Counted from the stretch's first letter, positions 6,379 to 14,249 are shown. The stretch is 17,391 nt of DNA from JAMLIA01 sp039810005 (GCA_039810005.1 JBDHWD010000064.1:1-17391); one strand, 5' to 3'. Made by a program: numbers and translations. The notes: generated by a model not told the origin, from the sequence alone.

Positions 6379-7177
6379 CATCCAGCGCCCGACGGAGCTG
6401 TGCCAGCTGCCTTCGCAACGCTTTGGGCTCCCCCCGATACTCCAGCACCAGCGCTCCCGGTCGCGCCGCCTCCAATGCCTGGGCTAGCAAACGCATATCA
6501 AGGTCGGTTAGCTCGGCGTGGACGTCATCCAGCAATCCGGCATGCTCGCCACTCTCCAGCAGTCGCGGACTACTGACGTGCACTTCGCCGACGCGCTCCA
6601 GCGGAAGCGCTGCCAGCAACTCTTCCGGCTCAACCCCGAGCCAGCTGGCAGTCACCCGCATATGACCGATATCAAGCAGCATGCCGCAACCGGTCGCATC
6701 AAGCACCTGCCGGATGAAGTCCGGCTCGCAGACGTACTCGTACGCCCCTTCCGGGCAGTAATCGAGATTCTCCAGCAGCAAGGGCACGTCCAGCAGCTCT
6801 CGCGCCGCCCTGGCTGTCGCCACGATCCGGTCGAGCAGCTCGTCGCGCGGCAGAACGTCTGACACCGGCAGCATGTGTTCCTCAAACCGGACGACCTCGC
6901 AGGAGAAGCCCAGATGGAGGCTGAACCACGGACTCTGCGCACGTCGGATCATCGCGTTCGCCCGCGCCGCCCATTCCCCATCGACATACGACGTATCGGC
7001 CAGGCTCACATCCATATCGAGGTTATGCAGCAGCAACGGAGCTGGTCGCGCCGCTAACGCTGCGTCCAGCCCCCAGCCGGGTACCTCAATAATGTCAACC
7101 AGCGAGTCGATGTCTTCCACCGCGGCCAGAGCTGGAGACCACGTCGCCCCCAGCATCGTTCGCGCACTGGATGTCAC
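6353..7177 (-). CDS. DUF692/MNIO-like TIM-barrel protein at the end of the leucine operon
   Basis: The 274-residue protein has the strand-end motifs of a metal-binding TIM barrel: IEVPGW (E31), LLHNLD (H51), SLHLGF (H88), LLLENLDY (E136), LLDIGHM (D169, H172), GEVHVSS (H200), DDVH (D218, H220) and LVLEYRG (E246). The order fits DUF692, the multinuclear non-heme iron oxidase (MNIO) fold used in RiPP maturation (MbnB, TglH). However, DIGH replaces the usual DxNN and recalls the xylose-isomerase-like family (LDxGH), so that is the main alternative. GTG at 7177 overlaps the leuB stop (GTGA), implying coupled translation; ATG at 7156 is a second choice. No precursor peptide is recognised nearby. 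The substrate is unknown. Confidence 0.8.
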   Translation of the reverse strand: MTSSARTMLGATWSPALAAVEDIDSLVDIIEVPGWGLDAALAARPAPLLLHNLDMDVSLADTSYVDGEWAARANAMIRRAQSPWFSLHLGFSCEVVRFEEHMLPVSDVLPRDELLDRIVATARAARELLDVPLLLENLDYCPEGAYEYVCEPDFIRQVLDATGCGMLLDIGHMRVTASWLGVEPEELLAALPLERVGEVHVSSPRLLESGEHAGLLDDVHAELTDLDMRLLAQALEAARPGALVLEYRGEPKALRRQLAQLRRALDVANSAGRL

Positions 7178-8274
7178 GCCGCCACCACTGCCGCAAGACG
7201 GCGCCGAATCTCGTCGCCGAACTCCCCGGTCGTCAGCGGCACTCCGCCTTGCGCGATGTCTGCCGTACGCGCGCCGGCGTCGAGCGTCTGCGCGACGGCA
7301 GCCTCGATTGCGTCGGCCTGCGCGTCCAGCCCGAACGACACCCTCAGCATCATCGCCGCCGACAGGATCGCGCCCGTCGGGTTTGCGATGCCCTTACCGG
7401 CGATGTCCGGCGCCGACCCATGAATCGGCTCGTAAACGCCGAACGTGCCGTCCGCCCCGATGCTCGCCGACGGCAGCATCCCTAACGAACCAGCCAGCAC
7501 CGACGCTTCATCACTCAGAATATCGCCGAACGTGTTCTCCATAATGAGAACGTCGAACGACGCCGGGTTCGCAATCAACCGCATCGCGCACGAATCGACC
7601 AGTTGATGCTCAGTCGCCACATCCGGGTAACCGGCAGCTACCTCGTCAACGACCGCGCGCCATAGTTGCGACGTCGCCAGCACGTTCGATTTGTCAACGC
7701 TCGTGACCTTGTTTCGTCGCCCAGAGGCCAGCCGATAGCCCAGCTCAGCAATCCTTCGGATCTCGCCCTCGCTGTACGCCATTGTGTCGACCGCCTGCCG
7801 GCCCTCGTCCGTCGTCCACTGCTCGGATGGCTTGCCGAAGTACAGTCCGCCGGTCAGCTCACGCACGATGAGCAGATCGACGCCGCGCACGACTTCCGGT
7901 TTCACCGGCGTCGTATCGGCCAGCGCATCGAATACCTTCACCGGCCGCAGGTTCGCGAACAAACCGAGGCTGTAGCGCAGCTTCAACAGGCCAGACTCCG
8001 GCCGCAGCTCTCGCGGCTGCTTGTCCCAGGTCGGCCCGCCAACCGCGCCTAGCAGTGCGCCGCCACATCCGCGCGTCGCCTCAATGTCCTCATCACGAAT
8101 CGGCACCCCGTAGGCGTCAATCGCCGCCCCGCCGATCTTCGCTGCCTCGAACGCGAAGGAGACGCCGGTCGCTTCACCAACGGCGTCGATTGTCTTGCGC
8201 GCCTCGTCGATCACCTCCGGCCCGACACCGTCGCCGGACAGAAGCATGATCCGCTTCGTCTCCGTATCCGTCAC
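7174..8274 (-). CDS. leuB: 3-isopropylmalate dehydrogenase
   Basis: Oxidatively decarboxylates 3-isopropylmalate with NAD+, the third committed step of leucine synthesis in the cytoplasm. The full-length 366-residue protein has the N-terminal LLSGDGVGPEV, the substrate loop LRPESGLLKLR, the catalytic RELTGGLYFG, K in TSVDKSNVL, DSCAMRL and MENTFGDILSDEAS metal/substrate residues, and the NAD loop EPIHGSAPDIAGKG. The start is GTG at 8274 within a GTGA overlap with leuD, and the stop overlaps the next gene in the same way. The pathway order on the transcript is leuA, leuC, leuD, leuB. Confidence 0.98.
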   Translation of the reverse strand: MTDTETKRIMLLSGDGVGPEVIDEARKTIDAVGEATGVSFAFEAAKIGGAAIDAYGVPIRDEDIEATRGCGGALLGAVGGPTWDKQPRELRPESGLLKLRYSLGLFANLRPVKVFDALADTTPVKPEVVRGVDLLIVRELTGGLYFGKPSEQWTTDEGRQAVDTMAYSEGEIRRIAELGYRLASGRRNKVTSVDKSNVLATSQLWRAVVDEVAAGYPDVATEHQLVDSCAMRLIANPASFDVLIMENTFGDILSDEASVLAGSLGMLPSASIGADGTFGVYEPIHGSAPDIAGKGIANPTGAILSAAMMLRVSFGLDAQADAIEAAVAQTLDAGARTADIAQGGVPLTTGEFGDEIRRRLAAVVAA

Positions 8275-8792
8275 GAAGTCGCCCCCGACTTCGCTTCGCG
8301 CTGCCGCACGCGCTCAGCTACGGCCTCAATCAGCCCGCCAGCATTGACGATCTCCTGCACATACGGTGCATGCGGATTGGATGTGTAGGTCTTCCCAGTG
8401 CGCGTGTTGACAACGAACCCTTCGGTCGTATCGACCTCCAGGATGTCGCCCGTCTCAGCATCCGCCACCGCCTCCGGACATTCCACCAGCGGTAGACCAA
8501 TATTGATGGAGTTGCGGTAAAAGATTCGCGCATAGCTCTCGGCCATCACCAGCGACACACCAGCGCCGCGAATAGCCAGTGGTGCGTGCTCGCGCGATGA
8601 ACCACACCCAAAGTTCTTGCCGGCGACGATGATGTCGCCTTCCTGAACCTTCTGCGGGAACTCCGGGTCGATGTCCTCCATGACATGCTCGGCCAACTCC
8701 TTGGCATCGAACGTCAGCAGGTGGCGCGCCGGGATGATGACATCGGTATCGATGTCGTCGCCGAACTTCCAGACTCGTCCTCGAAACTGCAT
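8271..8792 (-). CDS. leuD: 3-isopropylmalate dehydratase small subunit
   Basis: Partner of LeuC in the 4Fe-4S isomerase that converts 2-isopropylmalate to 3-isopropylmalate. The 173-residue length fits the short LeuD type. Motifs seen are FGDDIDTDVIIPARHL near the N-terminus, GKNFGCGSSREHAP (substrate-binding loop) and RIFYRNSINIGLP. ATG at 8792 has GGGGGA just upstream. It is separated from leuC by the unknown 80-residue gene, whereas leuC and leuD are more often adjacent. Confidence 0.97.
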   Translation of the reverse strand: MQFRGRVWKFGDDIDTDVIIPARHLLTFDAKELAEHVMEDIDPEFPQKVQEGDIIVAGKNFGCGSSREHAPLAIRGAGVSLVMAESYARIFYRNSINIGLPLVECPEAVADAETGDILEVDTTEGFVVNTRTGKTYTSNPHAPYVQEIVNAGGLIEAVAERVRQREAKSGATS

Positions 8793-8859
8793 GGTTCCCC
8801 CGTCATCCGATTCCCGCCGCGCTGCAACGTGCTGCGCGCGTATCGTTCGCGTTGCCGAC

Positions 8860-9102
8860 CTAGTCGCCGAACGCGCGCATCATCCAGTCATCCGGCGAGC
8901 GCTGCTGCTCCTGCCAGCGCCGAGCGAGGCTGTCGATATCCGCTGCCTCGCTGATGCTGACCGTCTCACGTACCCACTCGTAGACTCGCAAAACTGTCCC
9001 GACGTCTGCGCCAAACGGCTCTATCCGCTCGCACAGTGCCGTCGTCAGCGTGCGTGCCTGCTCGTCCATTCCATCATGATGTGGCGTAAATGCGTGTTGC
9101 AT
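8860..9102 (-). CDS. Unknown 80-residue protein between leuC and leuD
   Basis: Not recognised. The protein is small, probably helical and soluble, with an N-terminal HAFTPHHDGMDEQ stretch and a C-terminal RRWQEQQRSPDDWMMRAFGD; one cysteine (C24) is present. The ATG at 9102 follows the leuC stop by 12 bases, with AGAGGA as ribosome-binding site, and leuD starts 67 bases after its stop. It is therefore translated as part of the leucine operon. No membrane segment or signal peptide is evident. It could be a small partner of the LeuCD dehydratase or an unrelated lineage-specific protein; nothing in the sequence decides this. Confidence 0.75.
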   Translation of the reverse strand: MQHAFTPHHDGMDEQARTLTTALCERIEPFGADVGTVLRVYEWVRETVSISEAADIDSLARRWQEQQRSPDDWMMRAFGD

Positions 9103-9114
9103 CGTTGTGTTCCT

Positions 9115-10392
9115 CTATGCGCTGGGTACTTTGCTTCTCACCATCTCCGGCGTGCCGACGCGGCCGAGAATCGCGCTCGCAGCGGCGACCCGCGGACCAG
9201 TCAGAATGACCTCGGACTCACGATGTCCCATTCGCCCGCGGAAGTTCCGGTTCGTCGTCGAGACACAGCGCTCGCCCTTGGCCAGGACACCCATGTAGCC
9301 ACCCAGGCACGGCCCACAGGTCGACGTGCTGAAGACAGCTCCGGCATCCATGAAGATCTCGTCGAGCCCTTCCCGCGTCGCCTCGCGCGCGACCTTCTGC
9401 GAGCCCGGAATGACAATGCAGCGCACCATCGGATGCACCTGATTGCCGCGCATGACTTCGGCAGCAGCCCGCAGATCGGACAACCGGCCATTCGTGCAGG
9501 AGCCGATCACAACCTGATCGATCGGATCGTCACCGACCGAATCCGCGTCGTGGACGTTGGACGGCAGATGCGGCAGCGCTACAACCGGCTTCAGGTTCGT
9601 GACGTCGATCTCGACGACACGCGAATAGGTCGCGTCCGGGTCCGACGCAAACGGCGTGTAGTTACCGTCCGTTACCTCGTCCAGGAACCCCTTGGTGATG
9701 TCATCGAATGGGAAGATGCCGGTGTCACCACCCGCCTCGATCGCCATGTTGCACATCGCGATCCGGTCGTCCATCGGCAGCGCATCGATGACCGGCCCGG
9801 TGAACTCCATCACCGAGTTGAGCGCCCCATCGACGCCGATCTTGCCGATCGTGTGCAGAATCAGGTCCTTGCCGCCGATGTCCTCTGGCAGCGTTCCCGT
9901 GTAGACGAACTTGATCGTGTCCGGCACGCGCACCCAGGTCGTGCCCAGCGCCATCGCCGCCGCGATATCGGTCGAGCCCATGCCGGTCGAGAACGCGTTG
10001 AACGCGCCATAGGTGCAGGTGTGTGAGTCTGCGCCGATGATAATGTCGCCCGGCTTGGTCAGCCCGTTCTCCGGCAGCACGACGTGCTCAATACCGGCGC
10101 GGCCTATTTCGAAGTAGAGCGTGCCCTGCTCGTGCGCAAACTCGCGCATGATCTTTGCCATCCCGGCCGCCTTGATGTCCTTGGCCGGCACGAAATGATC
10201 CGGCACGAAGACGACCTTCTTCGGATCGAAGACGGATTCCAGTCCTGTCTTCTTGAACTCCGCGATCGACAGCGGCGCGGTCACGTCGTTCGTCATCACC
10301 AGGTCAACCGCGACCTCGACGATCTCGCCCGGCGTGACGCTTTCCCGTCCGGCACCCTTGGCCAGGATCTTCTGGGCCATCGTCAATCCCAT
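9115..10392 (-). CDS. leuC: 3-isopropylmalate dehydratase large subunit
   Basis: Catalytic aconitase-superfamily subunit with a 4Fe-4S cluster. The three cluster cysteines are visible: C299 in GSCTNGR, and C359 and C362 in TCGPCLGGYMG. The active-site stretch GADSHTCTYGAF (about 120-131) and NRNFRGRMG (about 381-389) are intact. At 425 residues it belongs to the shorter group of LeuC/homoaconitase-like proteins rather than the roughly 466-residue enterobacterial type. ATG at 10392 comes one base after the leuA TGA, so the two are tightly coupled. Confidence 0.97.
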   Translation of the reverse strand: MGLTMAQKILAKGAGRESVTPGEIVEVAVDLVMTNDVTAPLSIAEFKKTGLESVFDPKKVVFVPDHFVPAKDIKAAGMAKIMREFAHEQGTLYFEIGRAGIEHVVLPENGLTKPGDIIIGADSHTCTYGAFNAFSTGMGSTDIAAAMALGTTWVRVPDTIKFVYTGTLPEDIGGKDLILHTIGKIGVDGALNSVMEFTGPVIDALPMDDRIAMCNMAIEAGGDTGIFPFDDITKGFLDEVTDGNYTPFASDPDATYSRVVEIDVTNLKPVVALPHLPSNVHDADSVGDDPIDQVVIGSCTNGRLSDLRAAAEVMRGNQVHPMVRCIVIPGSQKVAREATREGLDEIFMDAGAVFSTSTCGPCLGGYMGVLAKGERCVSTTNRNFRGRMGHRESEVILTGPRVAAASAILGRVGTPEMVRSKVPSA

Positions 10393-10393
10393 G

Positions 10394-11938
10394 TCAGACC
10401 ACCCCCTCCGCCTTCAACGGCGCATGCACCGCTACCGCTGCCCGATTCAAAGCCGTCAGATATGCTCGAACACTCGACTCCACGATGTCCGTCGTAACCG
10501 CGTGGCCACTGAAGATCTGCCCGTCAACGCGAATCCGTACCGACACCGAACCCTGTGCATCCTCGCCCGGCGTCACAGCATCGATGTGGTACTGCTCCAG
10601 CTCAGCGTCAATCTCTGCCACCTGATCGATCGCCTGATAGAGCGCGTCGATCTGGCCATTGCCGCGCCCAGTAGCCTCACGCTCGATACCGTTCACCCCG
10701 ACGATCACCGCCGCTTCGGCGTCCCCCTCCGAGCCCGAATGCGCGCGCCACGCCAGCAGCGTGTACGGCTCGACGCCGACGTGCTGGAACGACTCCTCGA
10801 CGATTGCGACGATGTCCGCATCGGTGACCGTCTTCTTGCGGTCGGTCAGCTCGATGAAGCGGATGTACAGCGTCTGCAAGCGCTCGGCGTCAAACTCGTA
10901 GCCCAGCTCCTTCAGGCGCTCGCGGAATCCTGCTCGCCCCGAGTGCTTGCCCATCACGAGCTTGCTGCCGGTCCAGCCGACCGAGTCGGGCGTCATGATC
11001 TCGTAGTTCTCCGGATGCTTGATCACGCCGTCCTGATGAATGCCCGACTCGTGTGCAAATGCATTCGCGCCGACAATCGCCTTGTTCGGCTGCACGGGGA
11101 TGCTCGACGCGCGCGTCACTGTCCGGCTGGTCGGCACGATCTCGCGCGTGTTGATGCGCAGATCGTAGTCGCCGAAGTAATCGCGCCGCGTTCGCAGCGC
11201 CATCACGACCTCTTCGAGCGCCGTGTTGCCGGCCCGCTCCCCGATGCCATTAACCGTCACCTCAACCTGCCGCGCCCCCGCCTGGATCGCCGCCAGCGTG
11301 TTGGCCGTCGACATGCCCAGGTCGTCGTGGCAATGCACCGAGATGGCGACGTTTTCAATCCCTGGCGTATTCGCCTTCAGGAACTCGATCAGCCGCGTGT
11401 ACTCCTCCGGCGTCGTGTAGCCAACCGTGTCGGGCACGTTGATCGTCGTCGCGCCCTCTTCGATCGCCGCGCCGAACAGCCGAGCCAGAAAGTCCCAGTC
11501 CGCCCGCGTCGCGTCCATCGCCGAGAACTGCACATCAGACAGATAGCTCTTGCAGCGTCGCACTGCCGCGCGCGACATCTCCAACACCTCATCCGGGCTC
11601 TTACGCAGCTGGTACTGCATCTGGATTGGCGAGGCGTTGACGAACGTATGGATGCGCGGATTCTCAGCCGTCCGCACACCCTCCCAGGCAGCGTCGATGT
11701 CGTTGAGATGCACGCGCGCCAGCCCGGCAACGACGACACCCTTTACCTCGCGGCCGATCATCTGGACCGCCTCAAGGTCGCCCGGCGACGCCGCCGGATA
11801 TCCGGCTTCGATAATGTCAACGCCGAGCCGCACGAGCTGCCGAGCGACGTCAATCTTCTCCGGCGTCGTCATCGTCGCGCCCGGAGACTGCTCACCATCA
11901 CGGAGGGTCGTATCGAAAATCAGAATCCTGTCAGCCAC
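10394..11938 (-). CDS. leuA: 2-isopropylmalate synthase
   Basis: First committed enzyme of leucine synthesis: condenses 2-oxoisovalerate with acetyl-CoA and is usually feedback-inhibited by leucine. The catalytic domain starts ILIFDTTLRDGEQSPGA, has HCHDDLG metal histidines (H202, H204), VNGIGERAGN and AFAHESGIHQDG. The C-terminal regulatory domain spans about residues 390-514. GTG at 11938 is chosen over upstream in-frame codons because it has AGAGAGG about 9 bases upstream, gives the family length (514 aa) and the family N-terminus. An upstream ATG at 12142 lies in the T-box terminator region and is rejected. Expression is under the leucine T-box at 12110-12368. Confidence 0.97.
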   Translation of the reverse strand: MADRILIFDTTLRDGEQSPGATMTTPEKIDVARQLVRLGVDIIEAGYPAASPGDLEAVQMIGREVKGVVVAGLARVHLNDIDAAWEGVRTAENPRIHTFVNASPIQMQYQLRKSPDEVLEMSRAAVRRCKSYLSDVQFSAMDATRADWDFLARLFGAAIEEGATTINVPDTVGYTTPEEYTRLIEFLKANTPGIENVAISVHCHDDLGMSTANTLAAIQAGARQVEVTVNGIGERAGNTALEEVVMALRTRRDYFGDYDLRINTREIVPTSRTVTRASSIPVQPNKAIVGANAFAHESGIHQDGVIKHPENYEIMTPDSVGWTGSKLVMGKHSGRAGFRERLKELGYEFDAERLQTLYIRFIELTDRKKTVTDADIVAIVEESFQHVGVEPYTLLAWRAHSGSEGDAEAAVIVGVNGIEREATGRGNGQIDALYQAIDQVAEIDAELEQYHIDAVTPGEDAQGSVSVRIRVDGQIFSGHAVTTDIVESSVRAYLTALNRAAVAVHAPLKAEGVV

Positions 11939-11959
11939 GGAAGGTGCCTCTCTCGTATC

Positions 11960-11978
11960 GAAAACACTGGTCGTTTTC
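11960..11978 (-). other. Inverted repeat just upstream of the leuA ribosome-binding site
   Basis: GAAAAC and GTTTTC arms (6 bp) flank a 7-base loop. It lies in the 171-base segment between the T-box terminator and the leuA start (11939-12109). A second small hairpin, GCCCC/GGGGC, is nearby. The role is unknown. Confidence 0.35.
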
Positions 11979-12109
11979 AGATGGCCCCGCGATGGGGCTT
12001 GGTAAGCAGGAGCGAACCTCGCGACCATCGTCGCCGGCTGCTCTGCTTCACCTGCCGATACCCCATCGTGCGTTTCACGGCCTTCGACCTGCTCCGATTC
12101 CAGAGAAAC

Positions 12110-12139
12110 AAAAAACCCGCCCCTGAATAGGGACGGGCT
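12110..12139 (-). terminator. T-box intrinsic terminator
   Basis: AGCCCGTCCCT pairs with AGGGGCGGGTT over 11 bp (two G-U type pairs) around a 4-base loop ATTC, followed by six T. The start of this stem competes with the antiterminator bulge at the T-box. Confidence 0.95.
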
Positions 12140-12368
12140 CAACCCGCGGTACCACCCTGATTGACTATCGTCCTGATCCCGCCTCAGCGGAGGAACGACA
12201 GCCCACTCGGAAAGCTGTAACGGGCTGACCCGGCGCGATCTGACGCTCGTTCGCTCAATCGCGCGGCTCGGGTGCGAGTTCGCGTTGCGCTTCGTGCCGG
12301 ACTCTCACCAACCACCGGCTCGCTGACCAAACGCAGACGCTACTACTCACCGTCATTGCCATCTGTGC
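12110..12368 (-). promoter_or_regulatory. Leucine T-box riboswitch (specifier CUC)
   Basis: Transcription-attenuation T-box leader for the leu operon. Stem I spans about 12271-12351, closed by GGUG/CACC. Its internal loop has AGUAGUA opposite GAACUCG, so the specifier codon is CUC (12276-12278), Leu. An upper stem GCGU(C)UGCGUUU/AAGCGCAACGC leads to the distal AGCGAG and GGUGAGAG loop motifs. The conserved antiterminator T-box GGGUGGUACCGCGG is at about 12144-12157; its UGGU matches a tRNA 3' end with discriminator A, as in tRNA-Leu. Uncharged tRNA-Leu(GAG) should stabilise the antiterminator and permit leuA transcription. The 5' end is estimated from the promoter. Confidence 0.96.
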
Positions 12369-12374
12369 AACGCA

Positions 12375-12403
12375 ATCTAACAGCGCGTCGCAGGACTTGT
12401 CAA
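12375..12403 (-). promoter_or_regulatory. Promoter of the leu operon
   Basis: A perfect -35 TTGACA (12398-12403) is followed after 17-18 bases by TTAGAT/TAGATT as a weak -10. The predicted start near 12368 leaves the whole T-box downstream. It lies in the short gap after the kinase stop at 12441, where no separate terminator is seen. Confidence 0.65.
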
Positions 12404-12440
12404 ACACGGTTCGCTTGCCGTGCGGTCGGGAAATCTCGTT

Positions 12441-14249
12441 CTACTGAAAATACACTGCCGCCGCCGTCACCAGCAGCCACGGCGGTTCGCCGACATTGCC
12501 ATCACCGGCAGCATTGACAATCGAGAGGGTATTGTTGCCCGGCTTCAGCGCATCCAGATTTCCAACCAGCCAGGCAACATCGGTCCATGCCTCGTTCGCA
12601 AACGGGCTCGGCCCTTCCCAAATCAGATAGTCGTTGAGCCAGAGCTGCATCGGAACGTGCTCCGACTTCTCGTCGTCCATGCCGGTGATTGTCACCAGAA
12701 TAAACTGCGACGCTTTGCCGCCCCCGCCAACATTCACCGACGCGCTGGCCTCGTCATAGCCACTGTCGCCGCCGTAGATATGCACCGCCGGCAAGCCATA
12801 CAGCGAGCCGTCATCGCGCCGATACGCACCCTTGAAATCGCTCGCGTTCAGCGTCACCGACGGTCCCTGAAAGATCTGCACCGGCACGCTCGACAGCGGG
12901 AAGGGTGTATCAAACGCCACCGTCGGAACCGGCGGAACTGTCGGGGTCGGCGGCTCCGGTGTCGGCGTCGGAGGTTCCGGCGTCGCCGTCGGCTCCGGCG
13001 TTTCGGTCGGCTCCGGGGTTGGAGTCTCGGTCGGCTCCGGTGTTGGCGTTTCTGTCGGTTCCGGCGTCGGTGTCAGCGTCGGCTCAGTAGTCGGCGTCAG
13101 CGTCGCTGTCGGCGCAGGCTCGGTGGCCGTGGCCGTCATGGTCGGCTCGCTCGTCGGCGAGGCTGCAACAACGCCCGACTCCGGCTCATCGCCCCAGTTC
13201 GCCAGCGCAAACGCAGCTATCGCCAGCCCCAGCAGAAGCACAATGAGCAACGGCACGATGATCCGCCAGCGGCTGCCACCGCCACCGCCCTCGGCCGGTA
13301 CAGCCACTGGTGGTGGAGGCGGCCCAGGTGGTGGTACAACCGCTGCCCCTGCCGGTACAACCGCCTGCGCTACCGCCGTTCGCTGGGTCGGATCGACGTT
13401 CGACGGTCGGATCGCCGCCGCCGCCGCTGTCGGGTTCAGCAGCGCATCGCGCATCGCCTGCGCGTTGGGATAACGATCGGCCGGCGCTTTCGCCAGCCCC
13501 TTCATGATCACCGCTTCAAGCGCCACCGGAATCGCCGGGTTGATCGTTCGTGGTGGCGGCGGCATCTCATTGACGTGCCGATACATCACCTGCACCGGAT
13601 TGTCACCCGGAAACGGCAGACGCCCGGTCAGCATCTCGTACACCACGACCGCCGCCGAATACAGGTCACTCGACGGCGTGATGTCGCCGCCAGACGCCTG
13701 CTCCGGTGCCATGTACGCCGCCGTACCGATCGCCGTGCCGGCTTCAGTCAGCCCCGCGTCCGCCGAGCCGAGCCGGGCGATGCCAAAGTCGGTCAACTTC
13801 ACCTGATGCGTTTCGGTCAGCAGGACGTTCTGCGGCTTGACGTCGCGGTGGACAATCCCGGCTGCGTGGATCGCGCCCAGCCCGTCCAGCATCTGCCGGC
13901 CAAAACCGACGGCTTCTTCGACCGTCAGCGGGCCTTCCTCGCGGATGTAATCCTTGAGGCTCGGACCCGCCACAAACTGCATGACGATATAGGTCGTGCC
14001 ATCGTCACGCCCATAGTCAAAGACCTGAATAACATTGGGATGGCTGATGCGCGCTGCCGCCCGCGCTTCGTTCTCAAAGCGCGAACCGAATCCCGCATGC
14101 GACGCATACTGGTCGCGCAGGATCTTGATCGCGACATCACGCCCCAGAACCGTATCGGTGGCTCGATAAGTAACCGAGAAGTTACCCTCGCCGATCGGCT
14201 CACCAAGTTCGTATCTACCGCCCAGGATTCGCGGCTGCGACAGCGCCAC
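12441..14249 (-). CDS. PknB-type membrane Ser/Thr protein kinase with TPEPTE stalk and unassigned extracytoplasmic domain
   Basis: The N-terminal kinase domain (about residues 13-270) has glycine loop GEGNFS, K42 in VAIKIL, catalytic HRDVKPQN (D136), DFG (154-156) and APE (181-183), all intact, so it should be active. A Pro/Gly linker leads to one membrane helix (about 329-350). Outside the membrane follows a Thr/Pro/Glu stalk (about 364-445, TPEPTE units) and a roughly 150-residue C-terminal domain rich in beta-type sequence (about 455-602), not PASTA repeats. That domain suggests a carbohydrate- or ligand-binding sensor, but only by pattern. GTG at 14249 is preferred, with GGAGGA 3 bases upstream; TTG at 14264 lacks such a site. 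Confidence 0.93.
   Translation of the reverse strand: MALSQPRILGGRYELGEPIGEGNFSVTYRATDTVLGRDVAIKILRDQYASHAGFGSRFENEARAAARISHPNVIQVFDYGRDDGTTYIVMQFVAGPSLKDYIREEGPLTVEEAVGFGRQMLDGLGAIHAAGIVHRDVKPQNVLLTETHQVKLTDFGIARLGSADAGLTEAGTAIGTAAYMAPEQASGGDITPSSDLYSAAVVVYEMLTGRLPFPGDNPVQVMYRHVNEMPPPPRTINPAIPVALEAVIMKGLAKAPADRYPNAQAMRDALLNPTAAAAAIRPSNVDPTQRTAVAQAVVPAGAAVVPPPGPPPPPVAVPAEGGGGGSRWRIIVPLLIVLLLGLAIAAFALANWGDEPESGVVAASPTSEPTMTATATEPAPTATLTPTTEPTLTPTPEPTETPTPEPTETPTPEPTETPEPTATPEPPTPTPEPPTPTVPPVPTVAFDTPFPLSSVPVQIFQGPSVTLNASDFKGAYRRDDGSLYGLPAVHIYGGDSGYDEASASVNVGGGGKASQFILVTITGMDDEKSEHVPMQLWLNDYLIWEGPSPFANEAWTDVAWLVGNLDALKPGNNTLSIVNAAGDGNVGEPPWLLVTAAAVYFQ
12915..13160 (-). repeat. Low-complexity coding repeat of the kinase stalk
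   Basis: DNA encoding the Thr/Pro/Glu stalk, most regular at 12990-13073 where TPEPTE recurs. Plus-strand units look like GTCGGCTCCGG with variable thirds. This is an in-frame protein repeat and not an array of spacers. Confidence 0.85.

Noticed and set aside
8671..10026. Long plus-strand ORF opposite leuC
   Set aside because: Antisense to well supported leuD, the 80-residue gene and leuC, with no motif of its own.
12071..12078. GTTTCACG, half of a classical parS
   Set aside because: Only the first half matches the TGTTTCACGTGAAACA palindrome; the other half is absent and it lies in the leu leader.
10253..12130. 625-codon plus-strand ORF opposite leuA
   Set aside because: Antisense shadow of leuA; Arg-rich, no ribosome-binding site, crosses the T-box terminator.
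11939..12142. Longer LeuA starting at an ATG in the T-box
   Set aside because: The extension starts within the terminator region, lacks a ribosome-binding site, and gives a non-family N-terminus.
12915..13160. Repetitive DNA that might be a CRISPR array
   Set aside because: Units are short, in frame and encode Thr/Pro/Glu repeats; there are no regular spacers.
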